A stretch of 17,189 bases of DNA from Actinomycetes bacterium (lineage in GTDB: Bacteria > Actinomycetota > Acidimicrobiia > Acidimicrobiales > RAAP-2): contig JAJYPU010000005.1 of assembly GCA_021795095.1 (NCBI GenBank), positions 1 through 17,189 of the forward strand. Reading direction: 5' to 3'. A model generated the notes under the pieces. That model searched no databases and was not told the origin of the DNA. It saw nothing but the letters and a program-made list of their open reading frames with translations. Position 1 is the first letter of the stretch. Every line of letters begins with the position of its first letter. Made by a program: the position numbers and the translations under genes. Positions 7,785 to 14,747 of the stretch are shown piece after piece.

Positions 7785-9440
7785 TCAGGCCAACCACATG
7801 GCGCGCGGGTTCACGTAGTTCGATGGCGCGTAGCCGATGTGCACGTTCTTGCCGTGCGCCTGCAGGTCGTCGAGCCAGTACGCGATTGCATCGGGTACCT
7901 CGTCGTGCTGGATCGTTGCCATCTGAGCGGCGATGCGCATCCGGGTCGTCTCGTCGAGCGACGCGTTGAGCGAGCCGAGGAGCTTGTCGTAGGACTTGTT
8001 GCACCAGTGGGCGGAGTTCCACGTCCCCGAACAGGTGTAGGCCGGTGTGATTCCCTGACTCGGCACGCCACGTGCGCCCCAGTCGGTGATGCCGAACGGC
8101 GTGCTCAGCCACGGCTGATTGGCGCCGGAACCGTAGTAGGCGGTCTGGGTCTCGACGTTCAACGTCACGTTCACCCCAATCGACTTCAGGTTCTGCTGGA
8201 TAACCACCGCCAGGTTCGGAATCTCCTGGTACTGCTCGGTCGTCAAGGTCACCGCGAAGCCGTTCGCCTGACCACCTTGGGACAGCTCCTGCTTGGCCTT
8301 GGCGATGTTCTGCTGGCGTTGGGGAATCTGCTTGATCGCGAGCTTCGAGATCGGGAAGACCGGCGCGAAGTAGTCGTCGTTTCCAAGCGTGGCGAAGCCG
8401 CCGAGCAACGCCTTGATCATGCCCTTTCGGTCCAGGGCGTCGGCCACTGCACGACGGAGGTAGACGTTATTGAAGGGCGCGATGTCGGTGCGCATCTGGA
8501 TCGTGCGGTAGCCCGAGGACGCGTGACGTTGGATGACCACGTTCGGGTTCGAGAAGAGTGCCTGACCCGACCCGTACGTAATCGAGGGCAGGTAGTCGTA
8601 CTGGCCACCCTGCATGTCGAGCACACCGGTCGCGGTGTCCTGGTAGTAGCTCAACTTGATGCCGTTCATATAGGGCATGCCCTTGGACCAGTAGGACGGA
8701 TTTTTCACAAAGGTCGCGCCCTGGTCGGGCGTGTATCCCGTGACCTTGTAGGCACCAGTGCCCGAGCCGGTCTTCATGAACGTACCGATCTTGTAGTTGT
8801 GCGGCAAAATAATCGCGTTGTAGTTGAACGGCGAGAGCAGGTACGGGAAGTCCACGAAGGGCACGCTCAGGTGGAAGGTCACCACGTACTCGCTGACCTT
8901 TTCGATCTGGCCCTTGGCGAGGATGCCGTTGAAAGCCGAAAGCGCGGCCGAACCCACCTTGGGGTCGGTCAGACGGTTGAAGGTCGCGACGACATCATCG
9001 GCCGTCATCGTCTGGCCGTTGTGAAATTTGACGCCCTTTCGCAGCGTGAAGGTCCAGGTCTTGGGGTTGGTGCTCTTCCAACTCTGGGCGAGCACGGGCT
9101 GGAGGTTCCAATTCTGGTCCGGCGTGACGAGGTACTCACCGGCCATCTGGACCGTCACGATGCCGCCCTCGTCGGCCATCAGAACCGGGTCCGGCGCGGC
9201 GGTCGGAACGTTCACCCCGACGCGCGCGACCCCACCGCGCTTGGGCCTGAACGCGTGCGCCGAACGCGACGCGGCACCAGCCCCGACCGGCTCGACGGCA
9301 TTGACGATCGACCCGATGATCGGCACGCTGATGCCCATCGCCGTCGCCTTGCGAATGAAGTCCCGCCGGCTGAAGTCGCCGGAACGCAACGTGTCGAACA
9401 AGTGATATTCGTACTCGTTCAATCCTGATTCGTTTTTCAC
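7785..9440 (-). CDS. Tat-exported family 5 extracellular solute-binding protein (Dpp/Opp type)
   Basis: 551 residues, the usual size for SBP_bac_5 proteins. The N-terminus has a twin-arginine signal: SRRDFI (24-29, Arg25-Arg26), a hydrophobic stretch GISVPIIGSIV (36-46), and a small-residue region GAGAAS (53-58) with possible cleavage near residues 58-63. There is no lipobox cysteine. The mature part shows family features such as WTFTLRKGVKFHNGQTMTADDV (133-154 region), GTGAYKVTGY, and a C-terminal lobe with WGARGVPSQG. Tat export implies folding before secretion. The start is GTG at 9440 behind GGGGAG with four-base spacing. It is the first transporter gene after iclR and is separated from the permeases by a strong hairpin, consistent with the binding protein being made in excess. 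The ligand is unknown; the family binds peptides, oligosaccharides, opines and metal complexes. Confidence 0.95.
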   Translation of the reverse strand: MKNESGLNEYEYHLFDTLRSGDFSRRDFIRKATAMGISVPIIGSIVNAVEPVGAGAASRSAHAFRPKRGGVARVGVNVPTAAPDPVLMADEGGIVTVQMAGEYLVTPDQNWNLQPVLAQSWKSTNPKTWTFTLRKGVKFHNGQTMTADDVVATFNRLTDPKVGSAALSAFNGILAKGQIEKVSEYVVTFHLSVPFVDFPYLLSPFNYNAIILPHNYKIGTFMKTGSGTGAYKVTGYTPDQGATFVKNPSYWSKGMPYMNGIKLSYYQDTATGVLDMQGGQYDYLPSITYGSGQALFSNPNVVIQRHASSGYRTIQMRTDIAPFNNVYLRRAVADALDRKGMIKALLGGFATLGNDDYFAPVFPISKLAIKQIPQRQQNIAKAKQELSQGGQANGFAVTLTTEQYQEIPNLAVVIQQNLKSIGVNVTLNVETQTAYYGSGANQPWLSTPFGITDWGARGVPSQGITPAYTCSGTWNSAHWCNKSYDKLLGSLNASLDETTRMRIAAQMATIQHDEVPDAIAYWLDDLQAHGKNVHIGYAPSNYVNPRAMWLA

Positions 9441-9482
9441 TGCACTCCCCTCTTGATGAAATCGGGTGCCCTCGGCGACCCT

Positions 9483-9509
9483 CGGGCTCCGAGACGGTCT
9501 CGGAGCCCG
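9483..9509. promoter_or_regulatory. 27-bp near-perfect palindrome upstream of the binding-protein gene
   Basis: Arms CGGGCTCCGAGAC (9483-9495) and GTCTCGGAGCCCG (9497-9509) surround one central base. As RNA it would be a 12-bp stem with a 3-base loop. No T-tract follows on either strand. It lies 43 bases before the binding-protein GTG and about 100 bases after the iclR stop. It could be an operator for the IclR protein, a U-less terminator of iclR, or an attenuating leader hairpin. I see no convincing promoter in the 170-base gap; the best minus-strand candidate, TTGGTG-N16-TACAGC (9536-9509), is weak. Confidence 0.7.
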
Positions 9510-9545
9510 CTGTATTGCTTGTTACCCACCCACCAACATTCGAGC

Positions 9546-9562
9546 GCCGCACCTGGTGCGGC
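9546..9562. repeat. Second palindrome (17 bp) in the iclR to binding-protein gap
   Basis: Arms GCCGCACC (9546-9553) and GGTGCGGC (9555-9562) surround one base. It is unrelated in sequence to the 27-bp palindrome about 37 bases away, so the two are not two copies of one operator. It would sit upstream of any promoter serving the binding-protein gene and downstream of iclR. Confidence 0.5.
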
Positions 9563-9610
9563 TGTCCACTCGACCGTGGGACGAACGAAGGTCCACGAGT
9601 CGCTCGATCC

Positions 9611-10423
9611 TCATGACGGCTTCCCGCCCGACGCCGGCAGGAGGTCGACGTATCCGCTCATCCGCTGACTGATCTCGAACGAATAGCGCGCAACCAACTG
9701 ACCAGCCTCCTCGAGGCGCGAACCGAGGCTCGCCTTAGAGCCCGACACATTGATTGCCGCGACGACTTGACCGCGAAAATCGCGAACCGGCGCCGACGCG
9801 CCGACGAGATCGGCTTCGAACTCCTCGTCCACGATGGCGTATCCGCGCTCGCGCGTCGCGACGACCTCGTCGTAGAGCTCGACGGCGTTGTGCACCCGCT
9901 GACGTGGCCCCACCATCGTGAAGTGTTCGGGACCGAAGTGCGACCGCATGATGTCAAGGGGCACATCGGCGAGCAGGACACGTCCGGCCGAGGTACAGGC
10001 CGCGGGCACGCAGCGCCCCTCCCAACCCACGCGCGACTCGCGTAACGGCGAGAACGACAAGACCGTTAAGACGTCGAGCCCCTGCAGCGTGCACAGGTGC
10101 ACGGTCTCGTCGAGCTCGGCGACCAGCTCACGGATCACCGTGGGCGCAACCTGCAGGAGTCGCCCGGCGCTCGAGCGTGCCGCCAACGCGTAGACCCGCC
10201 ACCCGAGTCGATACTCGCGCGTCATAGGGTCGCGCTCGACCAGATGCTCGTGCTCCAGTGCCCGCAGTGAGCGCGACACCTGGCCCTTGTCGCGGTTCAC
10301 CAGCTGCGCGATTCGCACCGTGCCTAGTCCGCCGTAGGCGGCGTCATTGGCCCCGAGCACCTCGAGTAGCTCGAGGTCACGCACCAGTCCCGGTGCGCTG
10401 CGATCGATGCGTGTAGTCGGCAC
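9611..10423 (-). CDS. IclR-family transcriptional regulator
   Basis: 270 residues from a GTG at 10423. It has an N-terminal winged helix-turn-helix (about 13-75, recognition region VRIAQLVNRDKGQVSRSLRALE at 36-57) and a C-terminal IclR effector-binding domain (about 90-258), with RERGYAIVDEEFEADLVGASAPVRD (191-215) and AAINVSGS (222-229) as family hallmarks. Such regulators bind a small-molecule inducer and control adjacent catabolic operons. The frame is open to a TTG at 10438 (five more residues), but that lies inside the -10 region of the only good promoter. The GTG, about seven bases past the -10, could be a leaderless start. Neither start has a Shine-Dalgarno sequence. It is the first gene of the minus-strand locus and is divergent from the fae operon, so it probably controls both. 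Confidence 0.93.
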   Translation of the reverse strand: MPTTRIDRSAPGLVRDLELLEVLGANDAAYGGLGTVRIAQLVNRDKGQVSRSLRALEHEHLVERDPMTREYRLGWRVYALAARSSAGRLLQVAPTVIRELVAELDETVHLCTLQGLDVLTVLSFSPLRESRVGWEGRCVPAACTSAGRVLLADVPLDIMRSHFGPEHFTMVGPRQRVHNAVELYDEVVATRERGYAIVDEEFEADLVGASAPVRDFRGQVVAAINVSGSKASLGSRLEEAGQLVARYSFEISQRMSGYVDLLPASGGKPS

Positions 10424-10429
10424 GGCGTG

Positions 10430-10459
10430 AGCATACAACTATCATGTCAGTTTTGACAA
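10430..10459 (-). promoter_or_regulatory. Candidate iclR promoter
   Basis: On the minus strand TTGTCA (10459-10454) is followed after 18 bases by TATGCT (10435-10430). Transcription would begin near 10423, which is the GTG start, suggesting a leaderless mRNA of the kind common in actinobacteria. The -35 overlaps the inverted repeat at 10445-10458. Confidence 0.45.
10445..10458. promoter_or_regulatory. Inverted repeat TGTCA-N4-TGACA, candidate operator
   Basis: TGTCA (10445-10449) and TGACA (10454-10458) with a GTTT spacer form a 14-bp dyad covering the -35 and part of the spacer of the candidate iclR promoter. A protein bound there would block iclR transcription, which fits autoregulation by the IclR protein or control by another dimeric regulator. 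Confidence 0.5.
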
Positions 10460-10463
10460 CCAT

Positions 10464-10475
10464 ATTTCCCGAAAT
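10464..10475. repeat. Second dyad ATTTC-CC-GAAAT in the divergent control region
   Basis: Perfect 5-bp arms separated by CC, placed five bases from the TGTCA dyad. The arms resemble the GAAAT/ATTTC elements of the E. coli IclR site but in the opposite order, so this is only a possible binding site. Confidence 0.3.
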
Positions 10476-10530
10476 CTCCTCATTGGTCCGGCGACACCAC
10501 CAGTGTTGGCCCGTAACTCCCTTATTTTTT

Positions 10531-10560
10531 CTAGGTTTTTCTAAGTTATCCTAAGTTGTC
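10531..10560 (+). repeat. Three tandem 10-bp repeats (CTARGTTNTC) upstream of the fae operon
   Basis: Units CTAGGTTTTT, CTAAGTTATC and CTAAGTTGTC follow one another without gaps. A fourth, looser copy (CAAAGTTATC) lies at 10582-10591 inside the candidate promoter spacer. The 10-bp period puts the copies on one face of the helix. About 41 bases here (10520-10560) contain only 12 G or C, far below the surrounding genes. This looks like a direct-repeat activator or repressor site for the fae operon. Confidence 0.6.
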
Positions 10561-10577
10561 GATTCTGCACTTTACTG

Positions 10578-10605
10578 TTGCCAAAGTTATCCCTTGTGCT
10601 ACCAT
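10578..10605 (+). promoter_or_regulatory. Candidate promoter of the fae operon
   Basis: TTGCCA (10578-10583), a 16-base spacer, then TACCAT (10600-10605) preceded by TGC, an extended -10 element. Start near 10612, leaving a leader of about 68 bases. The phased direct repeats end 17 bases upstream of the -35, a normal place for an activator. Confidence 0.45.
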
Positions 10606-10636
10606 CAGGCGGTCAGACAGTGCACGCGGACCGTTG

Positions 10637-10652
10637 TACGACGAGTGTCGTA
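10637..10652 (+). promoter_or_regulatory. Small leader hairpin before fae
   Basis: TACGAC-GAGT-GTCGTA forms a 6-bp stem with a four-base loop in the predicted 5' leader, 12 bases before the Shine-Dalgarno sequence. It is weak by itself and matches no riboswitch class I recognise. Confidence 0.3.
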
Positions 10653-10664
10653 GGGCGATCCCCG

Positions 10665-10672
10665 AAAGGAGG
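10665..10672 (+). promoter_or_regulatory. Strong ribosome binding site of fae
   Basis: AAAGGAGG, seven bases before the ATG at 10680. It is the best Shine-Dalgarno sequence in the window and fixes the fae start; the open frame upstream to 10578 overlaps the promoter and is not coding. It suggests that Fae is made in quantity. Confidence 0.85.
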
Positions 10673-10679
10673 CCTCGCG

Positions 10680-11198
10680 ATGACGCCCTTTGGCGAACCC
10701 ATACAACTTGGTGAAAGTTTCGTCGGCGACGGCGCGAACGCGGCCCACATCAACACCGTGCTCGGACGTAGCGGCAGCGGCGCCGAGACCGCGTGGGCGA
10801 CGGCCCTGGCGACACCCCGCGCTGGCTTCGCGCCCTTCGTGACCATCCTGCAGCCGGGCGTGCCGGTCAAGCCGTTCACCCTGTTCGTCAACAAGGCCGC
10901 GATCGAGGGTGACGTCCACGGCACCATCACTTGGGGCGCGGCCCAGGCCGGCGTCGCCGCCGGCGTCGCCGACGCCGTCGTCGCCGGGATCATTCCCGAG
11001 TCCGAGGTCGACGACCTGCGGATCATCGCCGCTGTCTGGGTCAACCCGGCCGCGAACGACGAAGACGCCGTCTTTCGCAACAACCGCGAGGCGACGCGCA
11101 CGGCGCTCACCAACGGGGTCAACCGTCTACCCGCCACCGCCGACGTTCTCGCGGCGCTCGAACATCCCTACAACCCGTTCTACGCTGGCGAACGGTGA
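10680..11198 (+). CDS. fae: Formaldehyde-activating enzyme (Fae) homologue
   Basis: 172 residues, the length of the methylotroph enzyme that condenses formaldehyde with tetrahydromethanopterin (H4MPT). Family features: GESFVGDGANAAHINTVLG (11-29), GSGAETAWATAL (32-43), VPVKPFTLFVNK (61-72), GAAQAGVAAGVADAV, and GIIPESEVDDL. By recall alignment with Methylorubrum extorquens Fae, the catalytic His (His23), the Lys of NK (Lys72) and the Gln of AQ (Gln89) are kept. The Asp of HIDL is Asn25, the Thr two residues after the Lys is Ala74, and the contact Leu is Val54, so pterin binding may differ. It is first in its operon, with a strong ribosome site, and its stop overlaps the next GTG (GTGA). Family membership is clear. 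The true reaction is uncertain, because H4MPT chemistry is not usual in actinobacteria and no other H4MPT gene is in view. Confidence 0.93.
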   Translation: MTPFGEPIQLGESFVGDGANAAHINTVLGRSGSGAETAWATALATPRAGFAPFVTILQPGVPVKPFTLFVNKAAIEGDVHGTITWGAAQAGVAAGVADAVVAGIIPESEVDDLRIIAAVWVNPAANDEDAVFRNNREATRTALTNGVNRLPATADVLAALEHPYNPFYAGER

Positions 11199-12307
11199 AG
11201 ATCACGAACGTCACCCTGGAGCGCTTGCGCCTGCCCCTCGAGCCCGCCTTCCACGCCGCGTGGGACCGGTCGCCGCGGCGGGCATTCGACGCGACGGTCG
11301 TGCTGATCGACACCGACGAGGGGATCCGCGGCATCGGATCGGGTGACACCATGGACGGATTCGAGCCGTACCTCGACTACTTCATTGGCGAGGACCCACT
11401 GCGCATCCAGCGCCACGTGGAGGTCCTCGAAACCATCAACTTCCACGCCGGGCACTATTGGCCGTTCGAGGCCGCACTCTGGGACGTGATTGGCCAGGCT
11501 CTGGAGCAGCCCGTCTCCGTGCTCTTCGGCGGAGCCACCGACCGCATCCCTGCCTACGCATCGCTCGGTGAGATCAAGTCCCGCCAGGACCGGGTCGACT
11601 CGGTGCTGTCACTTCGCTCGATGGGGTTCCGCGCAGTCAAGTTGCGTGTCGACCAGTTCCGCATCGACGAGGGCATCGAGGCCGTCGCGGCGGTGCGCGA
11701 GGCAGTCGGCACGACCATGGAGATCATGGTCGACTTCAACCAGGCGTGGCGTATGCCCGGGGACATCGTGCCATCACTGGACGTGCGCGCGATCGCGCGC
11801 ATCAGTGACGCCTTGGCCGAGCTCGACGTGTTCTGGATCGAAGAGCCGCTACCCGCCGGTGACGTTCGCGGACTCGCCGCGCTGCGTAACCAGACCGCGC
11901 TGCGCGTGGCCGGCGGCGAGATGTGCCGCAGCGTGCCCGAAGTCCTCGCCTATTTCAACGCCGACGCCCTCGACGTCTATCAGCCCGACGTGGTGCTCGC
12001 CGTGGGCATGCTTCGCGCGCGACTGGTCGCCCAACTCTGCCAGGCCCAGCACCGGTGGTTCACACCCCACACCTGGACCAACGGGCTCGGGCTGCTCGCG
12101 AACCTCCACGTCGTGGCCGGGGTCGGCGGCGGGCCGTTCTTCGAGTTCCCCTTCGATCCTCCGGGTTGGACCATCGAGCGCCGCGACTTCTTCCTGCGCG
12201 AGCCGGTAACCATCGACTTCGATGGCAACGTCGTCGTGCCGAATCGCCCCGGCCTCGGTGCTCAGCTCGACGAGGACGCCATCGCCCGATGGCGGGTCGG
12301 AGCCTGA
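11195..12307 (+). CDS. Enolase-superfamily enzyme, mandelate racemase subgroup (acid-sugar dehydratase or racemase)
   Basis: 370 residues with an N-terminal capping domain (1-115) and a TIM-barrel. Expected residues: Lys149-x-Arg151 (VKLRV), metal ligands Asp180 (VDFNQAW), Glu216/217 (WIEEPL) and Glu242 (AGGEM), then Asp265 (YQPD) with His292 (TPHTW) as the Asp-His dyad, and Glu317 (FEFP). The dyad puts it in the mandelate racemase subgroup, whose members abstract the proton alpha to a carboxylate to dehydrate or epimerise acid sugars or hydroxy acids. KxR in place of KxK occurs in some dehydratases, so dehydration is slightly favoured. The start is GTG at 11195, overlapping the fae stop (GTGA), so expression of the two is coupled. 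The substrate cannot be assigned. Confidence 0.94.
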   Translation: MKITNVTLERLRLPLEPAFHAAWDRSPRRAFDATVVLIDTDEGIRGIGSGDTMDGFEPYLDYFIGEDPLRIQRHVEVLETINFHAGHYWPFEAALWDVIGQALEQPVSVLFGGATDRIPAYASLGEIKSRQDRVDSVLSLRSMGFRAVKLRVDQFRIDEGIEAVAAVREAVGTTMEIMVDFNQAWRMPGDIVPSLDVRAIARISDALAELDVFWIEEPLPAGDVRGLAALRNQTALRVAGGEMCRSVPEVLAYFNADALDVYQPDVVLAVGMLRARLVAQLCQAQHRWFTPHTWTNGLGLLANLHVVAGVGGGPFFEFPFDPPGWTIERRDFFLREPVTIDFDGNVVVPNRPGLGAQLDEDAIARWRVGA

Positions 12308-12309
12308 TC

Positions 12310-13812
12310 GTGACGCGCGACCTCGCCGCGGCGCCCAACTGGCGCGAGCGTTCGATCGACGTTCGTCCCGATGGGCGCGCGTGGATCGACGGTCGCGCCG
12401 TCGACGCGGTGGATGGTGCGACCTTTGACGACGTCAGCGCGATCGACGGTCGTGTACTCACGGCCGTCGCGTCTGGTGACGTCGCTGACGTCGACGCCGC
12501 CGTACGCGCGGCGCGACGAGCCTTCGATGCCGGCGTGTGGTCCCGCGCACCGCTACGCCAGCGCAAGACGATCCTTCGCCGCTTCGCCGATCTCATTGTC
12601 GAGCACGTCGACGAGCTCGCGCTGCTTGAGACCCTCGACGTCGGCAAACCCATCCGAGAGTCACTCACCGTCGACGTGCCGGGTGCGGCGCGCTGCATCG
12701 AGTGGTTCGCCGAGACCGTCGACAAGCAGTACGGCGAGGTCGCCCCGACCGACTCGGGCTCGCTCGCGATGATCACGCGTGAGCCCCTGGGCGTCGTCGG
12801 GGCAGTGGTGCCCTGGAACTACCCGCTGATCATCAGCTCGTGGAAGATCGCGCCGGCCCTGGCCGCGGGAAACAGCGTGGTCTTGAAGCCGGCCGAGCAG
12901 TCCCCGTTGACGGCGCTTGTCCTCGCACGCCTCGCGAGCGAGGCCGGACTACCCGACGGCGTCTTCAATGTCGTGCCGGGCTTCGGTCCGACCGCCGGCG
13001 CCGCCCTTGGACGTCACCTCGACGTCGACAAGATCGCCTTCACCGGATCCGGCGACGTCGGGCGACGCTTCCTCGCCTACGCGGCCGAGTCAAATATGAA
13101 GTCGGTGTCCCTTGAATGTGGCGGCAAGTCACCCCAGCTGGTGTTCGCCGACGCGACCGACCTCGACGCCGCCGCGTCGAGTGTCGCGTTGGGGATCTTC
13201 TACAACCAAGGCGAAACCTGCAACGCGGGATCGCGCCTGCTCGTTGACGCACGGATCGCCGACGACTTCACCGCGGCGGTGGCGCGCGCGGGCGAGGCAC
13301 TGGTGATCGGGGACCCCCTCGACCCGGCCACCGCGATCGGCGCTCTCGTCGACCGTGACCAGTTCGAACGCGTCGCAAATTACGTCACCCTCGGTGTCGC
13401 CGAGGGTGCGACCATCGTTTCGGGCGGAACGAGGGTGCGTGAGGACCTCGGGGGCTATTACTTCGCCCCCACGGTGCTCGCCGGAGCCACCAACGACATG
13501 CGCGTCGCGCGTGAGGAGATCTTCGGACCCGTGCTCGTGAGCATCGCCTTCACCGACGAGACCGAGGCGATCGCCCTCGCCAACGACAGCGACTTCGGAC
13601 TCGCTGCGGGTGTCTGGACGGCCGACCTGCGTCGAGCTCACCGCGTCGCCGCGGCGCTGCGCGTCGGCACCGTCTGGGTGAACACCTTTGACGCGAGCGA
13701 CGTTGCGACACCCTTCGGGGGCATGAAGCGCTCGGGCTTCGGCCGCGACCGCTCGCTGCACGCCCTCGAGGAATACAGCCAGTTGAAGACCACCTGGCTC
13801 GACCTGCACTGA
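12310..13812 (+). CDS. NAD(P)-dependent aldehyde dehydrogenase, PuuC-like
   Basis: A 500-residue ALDH-superfamily enzyme. Catalytic and structural residues: Asn170 (PWNYP), Lys193 (VVLKPAE), FTGSGDVG (244-251), Glu269 (LECGGKSP), nucleophile Cys304 (NQGETCNAG) and EEIFGPV (402-408). The pattern KPIRESLTVDVPGAARCIEWFAE (113-135) and the C-terminal GRDRSLHALEEYSQLKTTW resemble PuuC (gamma-glutamyl-gamma-aminobutyraldehyde dehydrogenase) and betaine-aldehyde-type enzymes. That resemblance does not fix the substrate, and no other polyamine gene is nearby. The GTG start at 12310 is chosen because GGAG lies seven bases upstream and it falls two bases after the preceding stop. An ATG at 12289 in the same frame has worse spacing. 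It probably oxidises an aldehyde intermediate to the acid. Confidence 0.95.
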   Translation: MTRDLAAAPNWRERSIDVRPDGRAWIDGRAVDAVDGATFDDVSAIDGRVLTAVASGDVADVDAAVRAARRAFDAGVWSRAPLRQRKTILRRFADLIVEHVDELALLETLDVGKPIRESLTVDVPGAARCIEWFAETVDKQYGEVAPTDSGSLAMITREPLGVVGAVVPWNYPLIISSWKIAPALAAGNSVVLKPAEQSPLTALVLARLASEAGLPDGVFNVVPGFGPTAGAALGRHLDVDKIAFTGSGDVGRRFLAYAAESNMKSVSLECGGKSPQLVFADATDLDAAASSVALGIFYNQGETCNAGSRLLVDARIADDFTAAVARAGEALVIGDPLDPATAIGALVDRDQFERVANYVTLGVAEGATIVSGGTRVREDLGGYYFAPTVLAGATNDMRVAREEIFGPVLVSIAFTDETEAIALANDSDFGLAAGVWTADLRRAHRVAAALRVGTVWVNTFDASDVATPFGGMKRSGFGRDRSLHALEEYSQLKTTWLDLH

Positions 13813-13844
13813 GTTCGATCCACCAAATAGAGGAGAACACCATC

Positions 13845-14744
13845 ATGCGAGTAGGTTTCATCGGTCTGGGCCACATGGGTGGCGCCATGGCGATCAATAT
13901 CCGTGCCGCCGGGTACGAACTCGTCGTCTATGACGTCAGCGACGCCGCCGTCGACACGGTGGTCGCCGTCGGCGCGACGCGCGCGGCTAGTGCAGCCGAA
14001 CTGGCCGAGGCCGTCGACGTGGTCGTGACGATGCTACCCGGACCCGTCCAGGTCCGCTCGGTGATGACCGGGCCCAACGGCGTGCTCGAGCACCTGGCCC
14101 CCGGTGCCACGTGGATCGATATGAGCACGAGCTCCCCCGGCCTCGGGCGCGAGCTCGCCGCGACAAGCACCGAGCGGGGACTCGGCCAACTCGACGCCCC
14201 GGTCAGTGGCATGGCCAAGGGGGCCAAGGCCGGCACGCTGCAGATCTTCGTCGGCGGCGACGTGGCGCTCTACCTCGCCCATCGTCCCCTGCTCGAGTCG
14301 ATGGGCGATCCCGAGCGGATCTTCCACGCCGGACCAATCGGTGCCGGCCACACCGTCAAGTTGCTGCTCAACCTGCTGTGGTTCGACCACGCGGTGGCCG
14401 CCGCCGAAGCCTTTGTGATGGGTCGTCTCGCCGGCATCGACCTCGACGTCCTGCAACGCTCGCTGGTCGCAAGTCCCGCCAACAGCCACTTCATCGAGCA
14501 CGACATCAACTCGGTCTTCGACGGTGACTACGACGAGTCCTTCGCCATGCGACTTGTCTGCAAGGACCTCGGCCTCGCTGTCGACATGGGACGCGACCTC
14601 GGCGTGCCCGTCGAGATGGCAGCCCTGGTCGAGCAGACCCACCGACGCGCGCTCGCGGCCTACGGCCCCGAAGGCGGCGAGATGCTCGCCGTCAAGCTGC
14701 TCGAGGATCTCACCAACACGCCGTTACGCCGAGCGGTCGGCTGA
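13845..14744 (+). CDS. Beta-hydroxyacid dehydrogenase (3-hydroxyisobutyrate / tartronate-semialdehyde reductase family)
   Basis: 299 residues, the normal family length. The N-terminal Rossmann fold has GFIGLGHMG (4-12). Asp30 at the end of the second strand (VVYD) suggests NAD rather than NADP. The substrate-binding signature is DAPVSGMAKGAKAGTL (117-132), with Met where most relatives have Gly. The catalytic Lys172 and Asn176 are in GHTVKLLLN. Members reversibly oxidise short beta-hydroxyacids to semialdehydes; tartronate-semialdehyde reductase (GarR) works in acid-sugar breakdown, which would suit the adjacent dehydratase-type enzyme. The ATG follows AGAGGAG with nine-base spacing, 32 bases after the aldehyde dehydrogenase stop. 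Confidence 0.94.
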   Translation: MRVGFIGLGHMGGAMAINIRAAGYELVVYDVSDAAVDTVVAVGATRAASAAELAEAVDVVVTMLPGPVQVRSVMTGPNGVLEHLAPGATWIDMSTSSPGLGRELAATSTERGLGQLDAPVSGMAKGAKAGTLQIFVGGDVALYLAHRPLLESMGDPERIFHAGPIGAGHTVKLLLNLLWFDHAVAAAEAFVMGRLAGIDLDVLQRSLVASPANSHFIEHDINSVFDGDYDESFAMRLVCKDLGLAVDMGRDLGVPVEMAALVEQTHRRALAAYGPEGGEMLAVKLLEDLTNTPLRRAVG

Positions 14745-14747
14745 GTC

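Noticed and set aside
7839..9428. A 529-codon open frame on the plus strand opposite the binding-protein gene
   Set aside because: It mirrors the binding-protein gene in GC-rich DNA, its product has no recognisable domain and is rich in Arg, Val and His as such shadows are, and the opposite strand has clear family motifs.
84..10564. Shared 10-mer GTTGTCGATT at 84-93 and 10555-10564
   Set aside because: Nine of its bases also occur inside the kinase gene near 1506, and the orientation relative to the two promoters differs, so chance is likely.
10578..10679. Upstream extension of the fae frame to a TTG at 10578
   Set aside because: It overlaps the candidate promoter and leader, and the ATG at 10680 has an excellent ribosome site and matches the family length.
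12060..12776. A 238-codon minus-strand frame over the enolase/aldehyde dehydrogenase junction
   Set aside because: It spans two well-supported plus-strand genes and is rich in Arg, Ser and Ala with no motif.
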